A DNA stretch of 64,000 nt from Burkholderia sp. WAC0059 (GCF_002870125.1 NZ_PNEO01000001.1:400823-464822); one strand, 5' to 3'; shown: positions 1 through 10,481, numbered from the stretch's first letter. The notes: generated from the sequence alone by a model not told the origin. A program made the numbers and translations.

Positions 1-162
1 GAGGGCGAGTCGGCCGGCTCCGACGAATCCGCCGGGCCGGTCGCTGGCTATCCGGCAGCGCCGGAGGCGGGCGTGCCGGTTGCGCACGGGGGCACGGCCG
101 GCGAGCCCGGCCAGGATGGAAACGAGACCCGCCGCGAAGCGGCACAGGACTCCGGGTCCTGA
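1..162 (+). CDS. scpB: C-terminal tail of ScpB-like segregation and condensation protein (partial)
   Basis: The reading frame is open from base 1 and stops with TGA at 160-162. The 53 visible residues are low-complexity, rich in Gly, Ala, Glu and Pro, and end in ...AAQDSGS. No conserved domain is visible, so the name rests on context: in Burkholderia, scpB lies directly upstream of rluB, and its product ends in a disordered acidic tail. ScpB would partner ScpA and SMC in chromosome condensation. The 5' part lies outside the window. Confidence 0.5.
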   Translation, partial: EGESAGSDESAGPVAGYPAAPEAGVPVAHGGTAGEPGQDGNETRREAAQDSGS

Positions 163-260
163 CGAACGATAAGGCCGCCGCATTGCGCGGCGTCCGGCGT
201 AACGAACATGACTGACGGCGCCTCGCAAGGGGGCGCGCGACCTGACATCTTGAGGTTGTT

Positions 261-1955
261 TTGACAGATATCCACGATACCGATTCGACCGATGCGCCCG
301 AATCCGCGCGCGTCGAGCCTGCCGCTCGCGCCGATGAATCGCGCGCGCAGGCGCAAGGCGATGCCGCACGGCCAGACGACGGGCAGGGCGAGGAACGGCC
401 GCGCCGCGGCTTGCGTCGCGGACCGCGTAGCCTGATCGCGCGCCGCCGCGCCGGCAACAACCGGGCAAAGGGCGGCGAAGCCGCCCAACCGGGGCAGGCG
501 GCGGACGCGCCGACGACCGGGACGCCGCCGGACGGCGTCGTCGTCGCGCAGGTGCGGACGCCGCGCAAGGACGCGGGCGGCGGCAAGAAGCAGGGCGGCC
601 GCCGGAGCAACGGCGCGGCGGAAAAGCCGCGCAAGGGCCGCGCCGAGACGCCGCCATCCGCGCCGCAGGGCGAAGGCGCGGACGACCTGTTTCTGTACGT
701 GACGTCGCCGGCGTTCGACGCCGACAACGGGGCGGGCGCCGGCGCGCGCGCGCCGATGCTGCGCGGGGGGCGGCCCCAGCAGCAGCCCAAGCGCGTACTG
801 AGTCCCGACGACGACGCGCCGAAGCTGCACAAGGTGCTCGCCGAGGCCGGCATGGGTTCGCGCCGCGAGATGGAGGAGTTGATCGTCGCCGGGCGCGTGT
901 CCGTGAACGGCGAGCCCGCGCACATCGGGCAGCGGATCATGCCGACCGACCAGGTGCGCATCAACGGCAAGCCGGTCAAGCGCAAGGTGCAGAGCAAGCC
1001 GCCGCGCGTGCTGCTCTACCACAAGCCGGCCGGAGAAATCGTGAGCCATGCCGATCCGGAGGGGCGGCCTTCGGTGTTCGACCGCTTGCCGCCGATGAAG
1101 ACGGCGAAATGGCTCGCCGTCGGCCGGCTCGACTTCAACACCGAGGGGTTGCTGATGCTGACGACCTCGGGCGATCTGGCCAACCGCTTCATGCATCCGC
1201 GCTACAGCGTCGAGCGCGAGTACGCGGTCCGGGTCGTCGGCGAACTGTCGGAAGGCAACCGGCAGAAGCTGCTGAAGGGTATCGAGCTCGACGACGGTCC
1301 CGCGAACTTCCTGCGCATCCGCGACGGCGGCGGCGAGGGGACGAACCACTGGTATCACGTCGCGCTCGCCGAGGGGCGCAATCGCGAAGTGCGGCGCATG
1401 TTCGAGGCGGTCGGTTTGATGGTGAGCCGACTGATCCGCACGCGGCACGGCCCGATCTCGCTGCCGCGCGGGCTCAAGCGCGGTCGCTGGGAAGAACTCG
1501 AGGATGGCCAGGTGCGCACCCTGATGTCGTCGGTCGGCCTCAAGGCGCCCGTCGGCGAAAAGGGCGGGCGCAACGGCGAGCAGGAACGCCGCCAGCCCGA
1601 TCCGATGCAGACCTCGATGGGCTTCATCAACCGCGAGCCGGTGCTGACCGCTCACGGCAATTTCAACCAGCCGCGCCACGGCCAGGGTCGGCGCGGCCAG
1701 TCGGGCGGTTTCGCGGGCGGAGCCGGTACCGGCTTCGGCGCCGGCTACGGCAGTCGCGGCGGCAACGCCAACGCGGGCGGCCGCGACGTCGACGGCAACC
1801 GTGCGCCGTCCAAGCGCGCATCGGGCAATCCGAACGCCAATAATCGCCGCCCGTCGGGCAACGCCGGCACGGCCGCCGGCGCCAACGGCAATCGCGCCGG
1901 CGGCGGGCGCGGCGGTCCGCGCGGCACGCAGCGCAACCGGTCGCGCGGGCATTGA
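261..1955 (+). CDS. rluB: 23S rRNA pseudouridine(2605) synthase RluB, with long disordered tails
   Basis: RluB converts a uridine of 23S rRNA to pseudouridine during large-subunit maturation. The 564-residue protein is about twice the length of E. coli RluB. Residues 1-185 are disordered and rich in Arg, Ala and Gly; an S4 RNA-binding domain lies at about 189-240 ([20 protein letters not shown]). The RsuA/RluB catalytic core follows, with GRLDFNTEG and catalytic Asp291. From about residue 440 there is a Gly/Asn/Arg-rich tail. The TTG start at 261 is chosen because GAGG (252-255) sits 5 bases upstream and no better start precedes the S4 domain. It is followed by a small hairpin at 1967-1984 (TCGTACG arms) without a T tract. 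The core family is certain; the tails are typical of high-GC beta-proteobacteria. Confidence 0.93.
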   Translation: MTDIHDTDSTDAPESARVEPAARADESRAQAQGDAARPDDGQGEERPRRGLRRGPRSLIARRRAGNNRAKGGEAAQPGQAADAPTTGTPPDGVVVAQVRTPRKDAGGGKKQGGRRSNGAAEKPRKGRAETPPSAPQGEGADDLFLYVTSPAFDADNGAGAGARAPMLRGGRPQQQPKRVLSPDDDAPKLHKVLAEAGMGSRREMEELIVAGRVSVNGEPAHIGQRIMPTDQVRINGKPVKRKVQSKPPRVLLYHKPAGEIVSHADPEGRPSVFDRLPPMKTAKWLAVGRLDFNTEGLLMLTTSGDLANRFMHPRYSVEREYAVRVVGELSEGNRQKLLKGIELDDGPANFLRIRDGGGEGTNHWYHVALAEGRNREVRRMFEAVGLMVSRLIRTRHGPISLPRGLKRGRWEELEDGQVRTLMSSVGLKAPVGEKGGRNGEQERRQPDPMQTSMGFINREPVLTAHGNFNQPRHGQGRRGQSGGFAGGAGTGFGAGYGSRGGNANAGGRDVDGNRAPSKRASGNPNANNRRPSGNAGTAAGANGNRAGGGRGGPRGTQRNRSRGH

Positions 1956-2041
1956 ACGAGGGGGCGTCGTACGCTTTCGTACGATCGTTGCCGGACGGGC
2001 GGGTCGTTACCGCCTCCGGTGCTTTTCCGGGCCGTGCTGGT

Positions 2042-2070
2042 TTGCGTTAGTAGTCAAAAAAGGCTATAAT
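2042..2070 (+). promoter_or_regulatory. Sigma-70 promoter of the rimP-nusA-infB operon leader
   Basis: TTGCGT at 2042-2047 and a perfect TATAAT at 2065-2070 are separated by 17 bases, so transcription should start near 2077. It is the only strong promoter seen between rluB and rimP. Confidence 0.75.
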
Positions 2071-2129
2071 CTTGAAGTCGCTGGGCGTGCAGCTTTTTTG
2101 TGTGCAGCTCGGGTGCGACCACCGTTTAG

Positions 2130-2160
2130 AAAAAGATGGGCGTTCAGCCCATTTTTTTTT
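2130..2160 (+). terminator. Intrinsic terminator inside the rimP leader (possible attenuator)
   Basis: The arm ATGGGC (2136-2141), a 5-base loop and GCCCAT (2147-2152) are flanked by an A run upstream and nine T residues downstream, so the stem can extend to about 11 pairs. It lies about 80 bases after the promoter at 2042-2070 and 200 bases before rimP, so full operon expression would require readthrough. Confidence 0.75.
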
Positions 2161-2359
2161 GGGCCGGAATTTTGCTCGAAATTCGCCCGGAACGGGTTCG
2201 CCGACCCGGGTGGCCACGGCCGCGAGTGCCGCAAAAACGGTCGCGAAATGTGACCGGGGCGCGTGGCCGATGCGCATACGAAAAGCGCGTGCAGCGCTTG
2301 CGCTGCCCGTGGGAGGTGTGTCGCGAGGCGGGGCGCGCGAACATCTGGAGTGGGGCATT

Positions 2360-2818
2360 GTGCAACTGACGGAACTGATTGAAACCACGGTCGCGGGTCT
2401 CGGCTACGAGCTCGTGGACCTCGAGCGCACCGGGCGCGGCATGCTGGCCGTGTATATCGACCAGCCTGCGGGCATCGCGATCGAGGATTGCGAAAAGGTC
2501 ACGCGTCAGTTGCAGCACGTCCTGACGGTCGAGAACATCGACTACGAGCGGCTCGAGGTTTCGTCGCCGGGTCTCGACCGCCCGCTGAAAAAACTGGCGG
2601 ACTTCGAGCGCTTCGCAGGCAGCGAGGCGGTCATCACATTGAAAAAGCCATTGGACGGACGGAAATCGTACCGGGGCATTCTGCATGCCCCCGAGGGCGA
2701 AACCATCGGTCTGGAATTTGAAGGGAAGGCGGGAGCCGCGATGCTCGACTTCACGCTCGCGGATATCGACCGCGCACGCCTCGTCCCGAAAGTTGACTTT
2801 AGGAGCCGCAAACAATGA
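2360..2818 (+). CDS. rimP: Ribosome maturation factor RimP
   Basis: RimP assists 30S subunit assembly in the cytoplasm. The 152-residue product starts [20 protein letters not shown] and carries the N-terminal RimP fold (residues 1 to about 75, with [12 protein letters not shown]) and the C-terminal SH3-like barrel. The GTG at 2360 is preferred over much longer in-frame starts because it matches the family N-terminus and has GGAG at 2346-2349. The stop overlaps the nusA start (ATGA, 2815-2818), so the two are translationally coupled. It is the first gene of the rimP-nusA-infB operon and lies downstream of a promoter and terminator in the leader. Confidence 0.95.
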   Translation: MQLTELIETTVAGLGYELVDLERTGRGMLAVYIDQPAGIAIEDCEKVTRQLQHVLTVENIDYERLEVSSPGLDRPLKKLADFERFAGSEAVITLKKPLDGRKSYRGILHAPEGETIGLEFEGKAGAAMLDFTLADIDRARLVPKVDFRSRKQ

Positions 2819-4290
2819 GTCGCGAAGTGTTGATGCTGGTGGATGCGCTGGCACGCGAAAAGAACGTCGACAAGGACGTAGTGTTCGCCGCCCTTGAAGC
2901 GGCGCTCGCATCCGCTTCCAAGAAACTCTTCGCCGAGGACGCCGACATCCGCGTTCACATCGACCGTGAAAGCGGCGAGCACGAAACCTATCGCCGCTGG
3001 CGCGTCGTGCCTGACGAGGCGGGCCTGCAGGAACCGGATCAGGAAATCCTGCTGTTCGAGGCGCGCGAGCAGAAACCCGACGCGCAGATCGACGACTACC
3101 TCGAGGAGCCGGTGCCGTCGATCGAGTTCGGCCGCATCGGCGCGCAGGCCGCCAAGCAGGTGATCCTGCAGAAGGTGCGCGACGCCGAACGCGAGCAGAT
3201 CCTCAACGACTTCCTCGAGCGCGGCGAAAGCATCATGACCGGCGCGGTCAAGCGCATGGACAAGGGCAACTTCATCGTCGAGTCGGGCCGCGTCGAGGCA
3301 CTGCTGCGCCGCGATCAGCTTATTCCGAAGGAAAACCTGCGCGTGGGCGACCGCGTGCGCGCCTGGATCGGAAAGGTCGACCGCACGGCGCGCGGCCCGC
3401 AGATCGAGCTGTCGCGCACGGCGCCCGAATTCCTGATGAAGCTCTTCGAGATGGAAGTGCCGGAAATCGAGCAGGGCCTCCTCGAAATCAAGGCGGCCGC
3501 GCGCGACCCCGGCGTGCGCGCGAAGATCGGCGTGGTCGCCTACGACAAGCGCATCGACCCGATCGGCACCTGCGTCGGCATTCGCGGCTCGCGCGTGCAG
3601 GCCGTGCGCAACGAGCTCGGTGGCGAAAACGTCGACATCGTGCTATGGTCGGAAGACCCTGCCCAGTTCGTAATCGGCGCGCTCGCGCCGGCGGCTGTCC
3701 AGTCGATCGTCGTCGATGAAGAAAAGCATTCGATGGACGTCGTGGTGGACGAGAGCGAGCTGGCCGTCGCGATTGGCCGCAGCGGCCAGAACGTGCGTCT
3801 CGCCAGCGAATTGACCGGCTGGCAGATCAACATCATGACGCCGGACGAGTCGGCCCAGAAGCAGAACCAGGAGCGCACGGTGCTGCGCGACCTGTTCATG
3901 GCGCGTCTCGACGTCGACGAGGAAGTCGCCGACATTCTCATCGACGAGGGCTTCACGAGCCTCGAAGAGATCGCCTACGTCCCGCTCAACGAAATGCTCG
4001 AGATCGAGGCGTTCGACGAAGACACCGTGCACGAGCTGCGCAACCGCGCGCGCGACGCGCTGTTGACGATGGCGATCGCGAACGAGGAGAAGGTCGAGAA
4101 CGTCGCGCTGGACCTGAAGAGCCTCGACGGCATGGATCAGGACCTGTTCGCGCAGCTTGCGCAGCACGAGATCCATACGCGCGACGATCTCGCGGAGCTG
4201 GCCGTCGACGAGCTGATCGAGATAACGGGCATGGAAGAGGACACCGCGAAAGCGTTGATCATGAAAGCACGTGAGCACTGGTTCCAGTGA
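2815..4290 (+). CDS. nusA: Transcription termination/antitermination protein NusA
   Basis: NusA binds RNA polymerase and modulates pausing, termination and antitermination. The 491 residues show the N-terminal polymerase-binding domain (about 1-130), an S1 domain (about 135-200), KH1 (about 237-278, [14 protein letters not shown]) and KH2 (about 316-341, [12 protein letters not shown]). Two helix-hairpin-helix acidic repeats follow at about 365-420 and 440-491. Two C-terminal repeats and this length match gamma/beta-proteobacterial NusA. The start overlaps the rimP stop, with AGGAG at 2801-2805 as ribosome-binding site. NusA could act on the terminator in its own operon leader; that is inference. 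Confidence 0.97.
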   Translation: MSREVLMLVDALAREKNVDKDVVFAALEAALASASKKLFAEDADIRVHIDRESGEHETYRRWRVVPDEAGLQEPDQEILLFEAREQKPDAQIDDYLEEPVPSIEFGRIGAQAAKQVILQKVRDAEREQILNDFLERGESIMTGAVKRMDKGNFIVESGRVEALLRRDQLIPKENLRVGDRVRAWIGKVDRTARGPQIELSRTAPEFLMKLFEMEVPEIEQGLLEIKAAARDPGVRAKIGVVAYDKRIDPIGTCVGIRGSRVQAVRNELGGENVDIVLWSEDPAQFVIGALAPAAVQSIVVDEEKHSMDVVVDESELAVAIGRSGQNVRLASELTGWQINIMTPDESAQKQNQERTVLRDLFMARLDVDEEVADILIDEGFTSLEEIAYVPLNEMLEIEAFDEDTVHELRNRARDALLTMAIANEEKVENVALDLKSLDGMDQDLFAQLAQHEIHTRDDLAELAVDELIEITGMEEDTAKALIMKAREHWFQ

Positions 4291-4381
4291 GCAATGTCCA
4301 GGACCCGACCATGACCCACTGAACTGAACGCGGCCGGCCGCAGGCGATGCGGCGGTAGGGCCGCTTGACCCGATGTCAACC

Positions 4382-4400
4382 GCAAGGACGTGGTCCTTGC
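4382..4400 (+). promoter_or_regulatory. Stem-loop directly upstream of the infB ribosome-binding site
   Basis: GCAAGGAC (4382-4389), a 3-base loop and GTCCTTGC (4393-4400) form a perfect 8-bp hairpin. The infB Shine-Dalgarno sequence AAGAGGA (4404-4410) starts 3 bases later. There is no T tract, so an RNA-processing or translational role is more likely than termination. Confidence 0.45.
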
Positions 4401-4414
4401 ATCAAGAGGAATGA

Positions 4415-7321
4415 ATGGCGAGTAACAACGTAGCCCAGTTTGCCGCGGAACTGAAAATGCCTGCAGGCGTACTGCTCGAGCAGTTGCAGGCGGCGGGCGT
4501 CCAGAAAGCAAGCGAGGACGATGCCCTGTCGGAGAGCGACAAGGCGCGCCTGCTCGATCACTTGCGCAAGTCGCATGGTTCGAACGACGGTGATAAACGC
4601 AAGATCACGCTGACGCGCAAACACACGTCGGAAATCAAGCAGTCCGACGGGACGGGCAAGGCTCGCACCATTCAGGTCGAGGTACGCAAGAAGCGCACGT
4701 TCGTGCGTCGCGACGAATCGGCCGAGCAGGCCGAGGCATCGGATCAGGCGGCCCCTGCGGTCGACGAGGTGGAACTGCAGCGTCGCGAAGAGGAAGCGCG
4801 CCGCGAGGCCGAGCTCCTCGAGCGCCAGGCGCAGGAGCTGAAAGAACGCCAGGAGCGCCTCGAGCGCGAAGAGGCCGAGCGCCGCGCCCGCGAGGAAGCG
4901 GCCGAGGCCGAGCGCCGCCGTGCGGAAGATGAGGCGGCGAAGAAGCGCGCGGCCGCCGAAGCCGCGGCGCGCGAGCTGGCCGCCCAGGCGGTCGGGGCCG
5001 AGCGCGATACCGACGCCGAGCAGCGCGCCGCCGCCGAGCGCGCCGCCCAGCGCGAAGCCGCGAAGAAAGCCGAAGACGCGGCGCGCGAAGAAGCCGAACG
5101 TGCGCGCGCCGAGCAGGAAGAGATTTCGCGCCGCCGGGCGGCCGCCGAAGCCGAGGCCCGCGCGATTCGCGAAATGATGAACACGCCGCGCAAGGCGGCG
5201 GTGCCCGCGAAGGCGCCGGAACCGGCGAAGCCCGCGGCCGAGCAGGCGGCGAAGCCGGCCGAGGCCAAGGGCACGCTGCACAAGCCGGCGCGTCCGGCCG
5301 GCGAGGCCGGCGCGCGTCCGGCCGTGAAGAAGGTGGTCGCGGCGCCGGCCAGCGTCGCACCGGCGTCGACGACGACGGGCGACCGTGGCCGGGGCAAGCC
5401 GGGTACCGGCAAGAGCGGCTGGCAGGACGACGCCGCGAAGCGTCGCGGCATCAAGACCCGCGGCGATTCGAGCGGCGGCGTCGATCGCGGCTGGCGCGGC
5501 GGCCCGAAGGGGCGCGGCAAGCATCAGGACATCGGCTCCTCATTCCAGGCGCCGAGCGAGCCGATCGTGCGCGAAGTGCACGTGCCGGAAACCATCACGG
5601 TGGCCGATCTCGCGCACAAGATGGCCGTGAAGGCTTCGGAAGCCATCAAGGTGATGATGAAGCTCGGTCAGATGGTGACGATCAACCAGATGCTGGACCA
5701 GGAAACGGCGATGATCATCGTCGAGGAACTGGGCCACCACGCGGTCGCGGCCAAGCTCGATGACCCGGAAGCGCTGCTGATCGAAGGCCAGGTCTCGACC
5801 GATGCCGAAGCGTTGCCGCGTCCGCCGGTCGTCACGGTGATGGGCCACGTCGACCACGGCAAGACCTCGCTGCTCGACTACATCCGCCGCGCCAAGGTGG
5901 CGGCCGGCGAGGCGGGCGGCATTACGCAGCACATCGGCGCTTACCACGTCGAGACGCCGCGCGGCGTGATCACGTTCCTCGACACGCCGGGCCACGAGGC
6001 GTTCACGGCGATGCGCGCGCGCGGCGCGAAGGCGACCGACATCGTGATTCTGGTGGTCGCGGCCGACGACGGCGTGATGCCGCAGACGAAGGAAGCGATC
6101 GCGCACGCGAAAGCGGGCGGCGTGCCGCTCGTCGTGGCGATCAACAAGATCGACAAGCCCGAAGCGAACCCGGATCGCGTCAAGCAGGAGCTCGTCGCGG
6201 AAGGCGTCGTGCCCGAAGAGTACGGCGGCGATTCGCCGTTCGTGCCGGTGTCGGCCAAGACCGGCACGGGCATCGACGAACTGCTCGAAAACGTGCTGCT
6301 GCAGGCCGAGGTGCTGGAGCTGAAGGCGCCCGTCGCGGCGCCGGCCAAGGGCCTCGTGATCGAAGCGAAGCTCGACAAGGGCAAGGGTCCGGTCGCGACC
6401 GTGCTCGTGCAGTCGGGCACGCTCAATCGCGGCGACGTCGTGCTGGCGGGCAGCGCCTATGGCCGGGTGCGCGCGATGCTCGACGAGACGGGCAAGGCGA
6501 CGAAGGAAGCCGGTCCGTCGATTCCGGTCGAGATCCAGGGCCTTTCCGAGGTGCCGGCCGCGGGCGAGGAAGTCATCGTGCTGCCGGACGAGCGCAAGGC
6601 GCGCGAAATCGCGCTTTTCCGCCAGGGCAAGTTCCGCGACGTGAAGCTCGCGAAGCAGCAGGCCGCGAAGCTCGAAAGCATGCTCGAGCAGATGGGCGAA
6701 GGCGAAGTGCAGAACCTGCCGCTCATCGTCAAGGCCGACGTGCAGGGCTCGCAGGAAGCGCTCGTGCATGCGCTGCTCAAGCTGTCGACCGACGAGGTGC
6801 GCGTGCAGATCGTGCACGGCGCGGTGGGCGGCATCAGCGAGAACGACGTCAACCTGGCGACGGCCTCGAAGGCGGTCATCATCGGCTTCAACACGCGGGC
6901 CGACGCGCAGGCGCGCAAGCTCGCCGAGACGAACGGCGTCGACATTCGCTACTACAACATCATCTACGACGCAGTGGACGAGGTGAAGGCGGCGATGTCG
7001 GGCATGCTCGCGCCGGAGAAGCGCGAGATCGTGACCGGCATGGTCGAGGTGCGCCAGGTCTTCAAGGTGCCGAAGGTCGGTGCGGTGGCGGGCTGTATGG
7101 TCACGGACGGCATCGTCAAGCGTACGTCGTCGGTGCGCGTGCTGCGCAACAACGTGGTCATCCACACCGGCGAGCTCGATTCGCTCAAGCGCTTCAAGGA
7201 CGACGTGAAGGAAGTGAAGCAGGGCTTCGAGTGCGGGATGTCGATCAAGAACTTCAACGACGTCGTCGAAGGCGATCAGTTCGAGGTGTTCGAGATCACC
7301 GAAGTCGCGCGTACGCTGTAA
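4415..7321 (+). CDS. infB: Translation initiation factor IF-2
   Basis: IF-2 is the GTPase that delivers fMet-tRNA to the 30S subunit and promotes subunit joining. The 968-residue protein has an N-terminal IF2-N module ([19 protein letters not shown]), then a long charged Glu/Arg/Ala-rich linker (about 100-380). A second IF2-N-like segment precedes the GTPase domain, which has G1 GHVDHGKT at 477-484, G3 DTPGHEAF and G4 NKID. Domains II to IV complete the protein. The ATG at 4415 has AAGAGGA at 4404-4410; the ATG at 4411 hits a stop at once. It is third in the rimP-nusA-infB operon and is followed by a hairpin terminator. Confidence 0.97.
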   Translation: MASNNVAQFAAELKMPAGVLLEQLQAAGVQKASEDDALSESDKARLLDHLRKSHGSNDGDKRKITLTRKHTSEIKQSDGTGKARTIQVEVRKKRTFVRRDESAEQAEASDQAAPAVDEVELQRREEEARREAELLERQAQELKERQERLEREEAERRAREEAAEAERRRAEDEAAKKRAAAEAAARELAAQAVGAERDTDAEQRAAAERAAQREAAKKAEDAAREEAERARAEQEEISRRRAAAEAEARAIREMMNTPRKAAVPAKAPEPAKPAAEQAAKPAEAKGTLHKPARPAGEAGARPAVKKVVAAPASVAPASTTTGDRGRGKPGTGKSGWQDDAAKRRGIKTRGDSSGGVDRGWRGGPKGRGKHQDIGSSFQAPSEPIVREVHVPETITVADLAHKMAVKASEAIKVMMKLGQMVTINQMLDQETAMIIVEELGHHAVAAKLDDPEALLIEGQVSTDAEALPRPPVVTVMGHVDHGKTSLLDYIRRAKVAAGEAGGITQHIGAYHVETPRGVITFLDTPGHEAFTAMRARGAKATDIVILVVAADDGVMPQTKEAIAHAKAGGVPLVVAINKIDKPEANPDRVKQELVAEGVVPEEYGGDSPFVPVSAKTGTGIDELLENVLLQAEVLELKAPVAAPAKGLVIEAKLDKGKGPVATVLVQSGTLNRGDVVLAGSAYGRVRAMLDETGKATKEAGPSIPVEIQGLSEVPAAGEEVIVLPDERKAREIALFRQGKFRDVKLAKQQAAKLESMLEQMGEGEVQNLPLIVKADVQGSQEALVHALLKLSTDEVRVQIVHGAVGGISENDVNLATASKAVIIGFNTRADAQARKLAETNGVDIRYYNIIYDAVDEVKAAMSGMLAPEKREIVTGMVEVRQVFKVPKVGAVAGCMVTDGIVKRTSSVRVLRNNVVIHTGELDSLKRFKDDVKEVKQGFECGMSIKNFNDVVEGDQFEVFEITEVARTL

Positions 7322-7341
7322 TCGCGAGAGCGCTGCGCAAT

Positions 7342-7383
7342 GCGGGCGGAGCGGGCGCTGGCCGGCTCCGCCCGCTGTTTTTC
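7342..7383 (+). terminator. Terminator-like hairpin after infB
   Basis: GCGGGCGGAG (7342-7351) pairs perfectly with CTCCGCCCGC (7366-7375), followed by TGTTTTT. It lies 20 bases after the infB stop and before rbfA, so it may reduce rather than abolish readthrough. Confidence 0.65.
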
Positions 7384-7464
7384 AGGCCGGGGCGCCGCGC
7401 GCAAGTGGCGCGGCATCCGGCCGATTCTTCCGATGCGCCGATGAACGGCGATGGACGACCCATC

Positions 7465-7833
7465 ATGACGAAAAGACGTGCTTCTCCGAATCGCAACGTG
7501 CAGATCGCGGACCAGATCCAGCGCGATCTGTCCGAGCTCGTGGCGCGCGAGGTCAAGGATCCGCGGATCGGCCTCGTCACGATCCAGAGCGTCGAGCTGA
7601 CACCCGACTACGCGCACGCGAAGGTGTACTTCACGACGCTGACGGGCGACCCCCAGCAGACCCTGGAGGCGTTGAACCATGCGGCCGGGCATCTGCACAA
7701 CCTGCTTTTCAAGCGGCTGCACATCCACACCGTGCCGGCGCTGCATTTCCACTACGACAAGACGATCGAGAAGGGCATCGAGATGTCGCGCCTGATCGAC
7801 GAGGCGAACGCGACGCGCGCGAAAGACGACTGA
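7465..7833 (+). CDS. rbfA: 30S ribosome-binding factor RbfA
   Basis: RbfA is a cold-adaptation and 16S rRNA processing factor bound to 30S precursors. The 122 residues form the single KH-like RbfA domain; family motifs are [24 protein letters not shown] and the segment around LHFHYD. The ATG at 7465 (MTKRRASPN) is chosen because it matches the family N-terminus; an in-frame ATG at 7441 would add 8 residues. It lies 33 bases ahead of truB. Confidence 0.93.
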   Translation: MTKRRASPNRNVQIADQIQRDLSELVAREVKDPRIGLVTIQSVELTPDYAHAKVYFTTLTGDPQQTLEALNHAAGHLHNLLFKRLHIHTVPALHFHYDKTIEKGIEMSRLIDEANATRAKDD

Positions 7834-7866
7834 GTTTCGTGCGCCCGCGCGGCGCGCTCCGACATC

Positions 7867-8829
7867 ATGACTGTTCCCCCCCAACCCGCGCGTCCGCGCG
7901 TGCCGCGTCGCCTGCTCGACGGCGTGCTGCTGCTCGACAAGCCCGTCGGGCTTTCGAGCAACGATGCGCTGATTCGCGCAAAGCGGCTCTATCGCGCGAG
8001 CAAGGCCGGCCATACGGGTACGCTCGATCCGCTCGCCTCGGGCCTGTTGCCGCTCTGTTTCGGCGAGGCCACGAAATTTTCCCAGGATCTGCTCGACGCA
8101 GACAAAACCTACGAGGCCACGATGCATCTCGGCGTGCGTACCGCGACCGGCGACGCCGAGGGCGAGGCGATCGCGACGCGCGAGGTGCATTGCGACGAAG
8201 CCGCCGTGCGGGCTGCGCTGGCGTTGTTTCGCGGCGACATCGTCCAGGTGCCCCCGATGTATTCGGCGCTCAAGCGCGACGGCAAGCCGCTCTACGAATA
8301 TGCGCGGGCGGGACTGGTGGTCGAACGCGAAGGACGCGCCGTCACGATCCATGCACTCGATCTGCTGGCCTGTGCATTGCCCGACGTGACGTTTCGCGTG
8401 ACGTGCAGCAAGGGAACCTACATTCGCACGCTGGCCGAGGACATCGGCGAGGCGCTAGGCTGCGGTGCGCATCTCGTGGCGCTGCGGCGCACCGGGGTCG
8501 GGGCGCTGACGCTGGAGCACGCCGTGACGCTCGACCGGCTTTCCGATGCCGACGAGCGCACGCTCGACGACTGGCTGCGGCCCGTCGATGCGCTGCTTTC
8601 GACGTTTCCCGCCGTGCGGCTCGACGCCGACGCGGCGCGCCGGTTCATGCACGGCCAGCGGCTGAGGCTCGACGAACTGGCCGGTGCCGTGCCGGCCTGG
8701 CCGGGGGCGGACGAAACGCGCGTGCGTGTCTACGGCGACGACGAGCGGCTGCTCGGCGTGGCGAGAGCGGCGAACGGCGTGCTGGCGCCCGAGCGTCTCG
8801 TCGTGACCGGCGAGAAGAAGCCGGCGTAA
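7867..8829 (+). CDS. truB: tRNA pseudouridine(55) synthase TruB
   Basis: TruB makes the conserved pseudouridine 55 in the T-loop of tRNAs. The 320-residue protein has the TruB signature KAGHTGTLDPLASGLLPLC, with catalytic Asp54, the motif VPPMYSALK, and KGTYIRTLAEDIG. A C-terminal extension after about residue 220 corresponds to the TruB C-terminal/PUA-like region. The order rbfA-truB is conserved in proteobacteria. It is the last gene of the operon and converges on the efflux operon, with a hairpin at 8845-8869 between them. Confidence 0.96.
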   Translation: MTVPPQPARPRVPRRLLDGVLLLDKPVGLSSNDALIRAKRLYRASKAGHTGTLDPLASGLLPLCFGEATKFSQDLLDADKTYEATMHLGVRTATGDAEGEAIATREVHCDEAAVRAALALFRGDIVQVPPMYSALKRDGKPLYEYARAGLVVEREGRAVTIHALDLLACALPDVTFRVTCSKGTYIRTLAEDIGEALGCGAHLVALRRTGVGALTLEHAVTLDRLSDADERTLDDWLRPVDALLSTFPAVRLDADAARRFMHGQRLRLDELAGAVPAWPGADETRVRVYGDDERLLGVARAANGVLAPERLVVTGEKKPA

Positions 8830-8840
8830 CGCGCGGCAGC

Positions 8841-8869
8841 AAAAGGACCGGCTCGCGAAGAGCCGGTCC
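8841..8869 (-). terminator. Terminator of the emr efflux operon
   Basis: GGACCGGCTC (8845-8854), a 5-base loop and GAGCCGGTCC (8860-8869) form a perfect 10-bp stem. On the minus strand it is followed by TTTT (8844-8841), so it best serves the leftward efflux operon; truB transcripts would meet the same stem without a T tract. Confidence 0.7.
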
Positions 8870-8890
8870 GCCGTCCGACGATTCCGGGGT

Positions 8891-10450
8891 TCAGTGCGCC
8901 GCCGAGGCCGCCGCGCCGGCATCGGCGACGGTGCGCTCCGGGCGCGTGATCCAGATCAGCCCGATCAGCAGCACGAAGATGCCGGCCGAAATGTAGAAGA
9001 GATCGTTCACGCCGAGCTGGGCGGCCTGCTGCGTCACCATCTCGTTGAAGAGGCCGTGCGCCTGTGCCTGGTCGATGCCCGTCACGGCCTGCATCTGCTG
9101 GATCGACTGGGTGAACGTCGGGTTGTAGATTGACCCCTGCTCGTTGAGCTGGGCGTGATGGAAGATCGTGCGGTGGTCCCATGCCGTCTCGAAGATCGAC
9201 GTCCCGATCCCCCCGCACATGATCCGCACGAAATTCGACAGGCCCGATGCGGCCGGAATGCGATGGCCCGGCAGGCCCGAAAGCGTGATCGAGACGAGCG
9301 GAATGAACAGGCCGGCCATGCCGATGCCCTGGATCAGCGTCGGCACGAGCAGCGAGTCGATATCGACGCCCGTCGTGTAGCGCGAGCGCATCCAGAAGCA
9401 CAGCGCGAAAACGAGAAACGCGGTCGTCGCGATGTAGCGCGGGTCGGTGCGCGGCAACAGGCGCCCCGTGAGCGGCGAGAGCAGCACGGCGAACAGGCCG
9501 ACCGGCGCCATCACGAGGCCGGCCTCGGTCGCCGTGTAGCCGATGTCGGTTTGCAGCCAGAGCGGCAGCAGCACGAGATTGCCGAAGTACAGCCCGTAGC
9601 CGACCGCCAGCGCGACCGTACCGCCCGTGAAGTTGCGCCGGCTGAACAGCGACAGGTCGACGACGGGATGCTCGGCCGTCAGCTCCCAGACGACGAAGAA
9701 GGCGAACGCGATCACGGCCGTGAGCGCGAGCACGACGATCGTCGTGGACGAGAACCAGTCGAGATCCTTGCCCTTGTCGAGCATGACCTGCAGCGAGCCG
9801 ACCCACGTGATGAGGAGCGCGAGGCCGACGCCATCGATCGGCGCCTTGCGTATCGCCGAGTCGCGGGTGCGGAAGATCACCCACGTCGCCGCGGCGGCGG
9901 CGATGCCGACGGGAATGTTGACGTAGAAGATCCAGGGCCACGAGATGTTGTCGGAGATCCAGCCGCCGAGAATCGGCCCGGCGACGGGCGCGATCAGCGT
10001 GGTCATCGACCACATCGAGAGCGCGATCGGCGCTTTCGATCGCGGATAGCTCGCGAGCAGCAGCGTCTGCGAGAGCGGGATCATCGGTCCGGCCACGGCA
10101 CCCTGGATCACGCGCGAGGCGAGCAGGATCGGCAGCGACGGGGAGAGCCCGCACATCCACGACGAGATCACGAACAGCACGATCGACGCCATGAAGAGGC
10201 GCACCTGACCGATGCGCTCGGAGAGCCAGCCCGTGAGCGGCACGGCGATCGCGTTGGCGACCGCGAACGAGGTGATGACCCACGTGCCCTGGTCGGAGGA
10301 CACGCCGAGGTCGCCCGAGATGGACGGGATCGACACGTTCGCGATCGACGTGTCGAGCACGTTCATGAACACCGCGAGCGACACCGCGATGGTGCCGATC
10401 ACGAGCTTCGCGCCAGAGAGCGGCGGGTGGACAGCTTGTGGCTGGGACAT
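8891..10450 (-). CDS. emrB: EmrB-type multidrug efflux MFS transporter (DHA2 family)
   Basis: This proton-driven drug exporter sits in the inner membrane and works with an EmrA adaptor and an outer-membrane channel. The 519 residues show the hydrophobic pattern of a 14-helix DHA2 transporter, with the motif-C-like segment GAVAGPMIPLSQTLL and the DHA2 signature LDTSIANVSIPSISGDLG after the first helix. It is the last gene of the leftward marR-oprM-emrA-emrB cluster, 31 bases after emrA. The substrate cannot be read from sequence. Confidence 0.9.
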   Translation of the reverse strand: MSQPQAVHPPLSGAKLVIGTIAVSLAVFMNVLDTSIANVSIPSISGDLGVSSDQGTWVITSFAVANAIAVPLTGWLSERIGQVRLFMASIVLFVISSWMCGLSPSLPILLASRVIQGAVAGPMIPLSQTLLLASYPRSKAPIALSMWSMTTLIAPVAGPILGGWISDNISWPWIFYVNIPVGIAAAAATWVIFRTRDSAIRKAPIDGVGLALLITWVGSLQVMLDKGKDLDWFSSTTIVVLALTAVIAFAFFVVWELTAEHPVVDLSLFSRRNFTGGTVALAVGYGLYFGNLVLLPLWLQTDIGYTATEAGLVMAPVGLFAVLLSPLTGRLLPRTDPRYIATTAFLVFALCFWMRSRYTTGVDIDSLLVPTLIQGIGMAGLFIPLVSITLSGLPGHRIPAASGLSNFVRIMCGGIGTSIFETAWDHRTIFHHAQLNEQGSIYNPTFTQSIQQMQAVTGIDQAQAHGLFNEMVTQQAAQLGVNDLFYISAGIFVLLIGLIWITRPERTVADAGAAASAAH

Positions 10451-10481
10451 AGAAAAGCGTGCGGTTCCTGGGCCTTGCGGA

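Larger units (their letters stand above)
1956..2359. other. Intergenic leader between rluB and rimP
   Basis: These 404 bases hold a sigma-70-type promoter (2042-2070) and then a strong intrinsic terminator (2130-2160), both listed separately. The 8-mer GTGCAGCT occurs twice (2087-2094 and 2102-2109). The last 200 bases before rimP show no second promoter that I can recognise. Open frames crossing this stretch have atypical composition and look like extensions of the rimP frame. Confidence 0.7.

Noticed and set aside
48..1952. Very long minus-strand open frame opposite rluB
   Set aside because: Arg/Ala/His-rich composition with no domains; rluB on the other strand is certain. Such antisense frames recur across this GC-rich window, for example opposite odhA, infB and typA.
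1967..1984. Hairpin after rluB as a terminator
   Set aside because: The 7-bp stem is perfect but no T tract follows, so termination cannot be claimed.
2072..2359. N-terminal extension of RimP
   Set aside because: The frame is open, but it crosses a promoter and an intrinsic terminator, is not conserved-looking, and the family N-terminus starts at the GTG at 2360.
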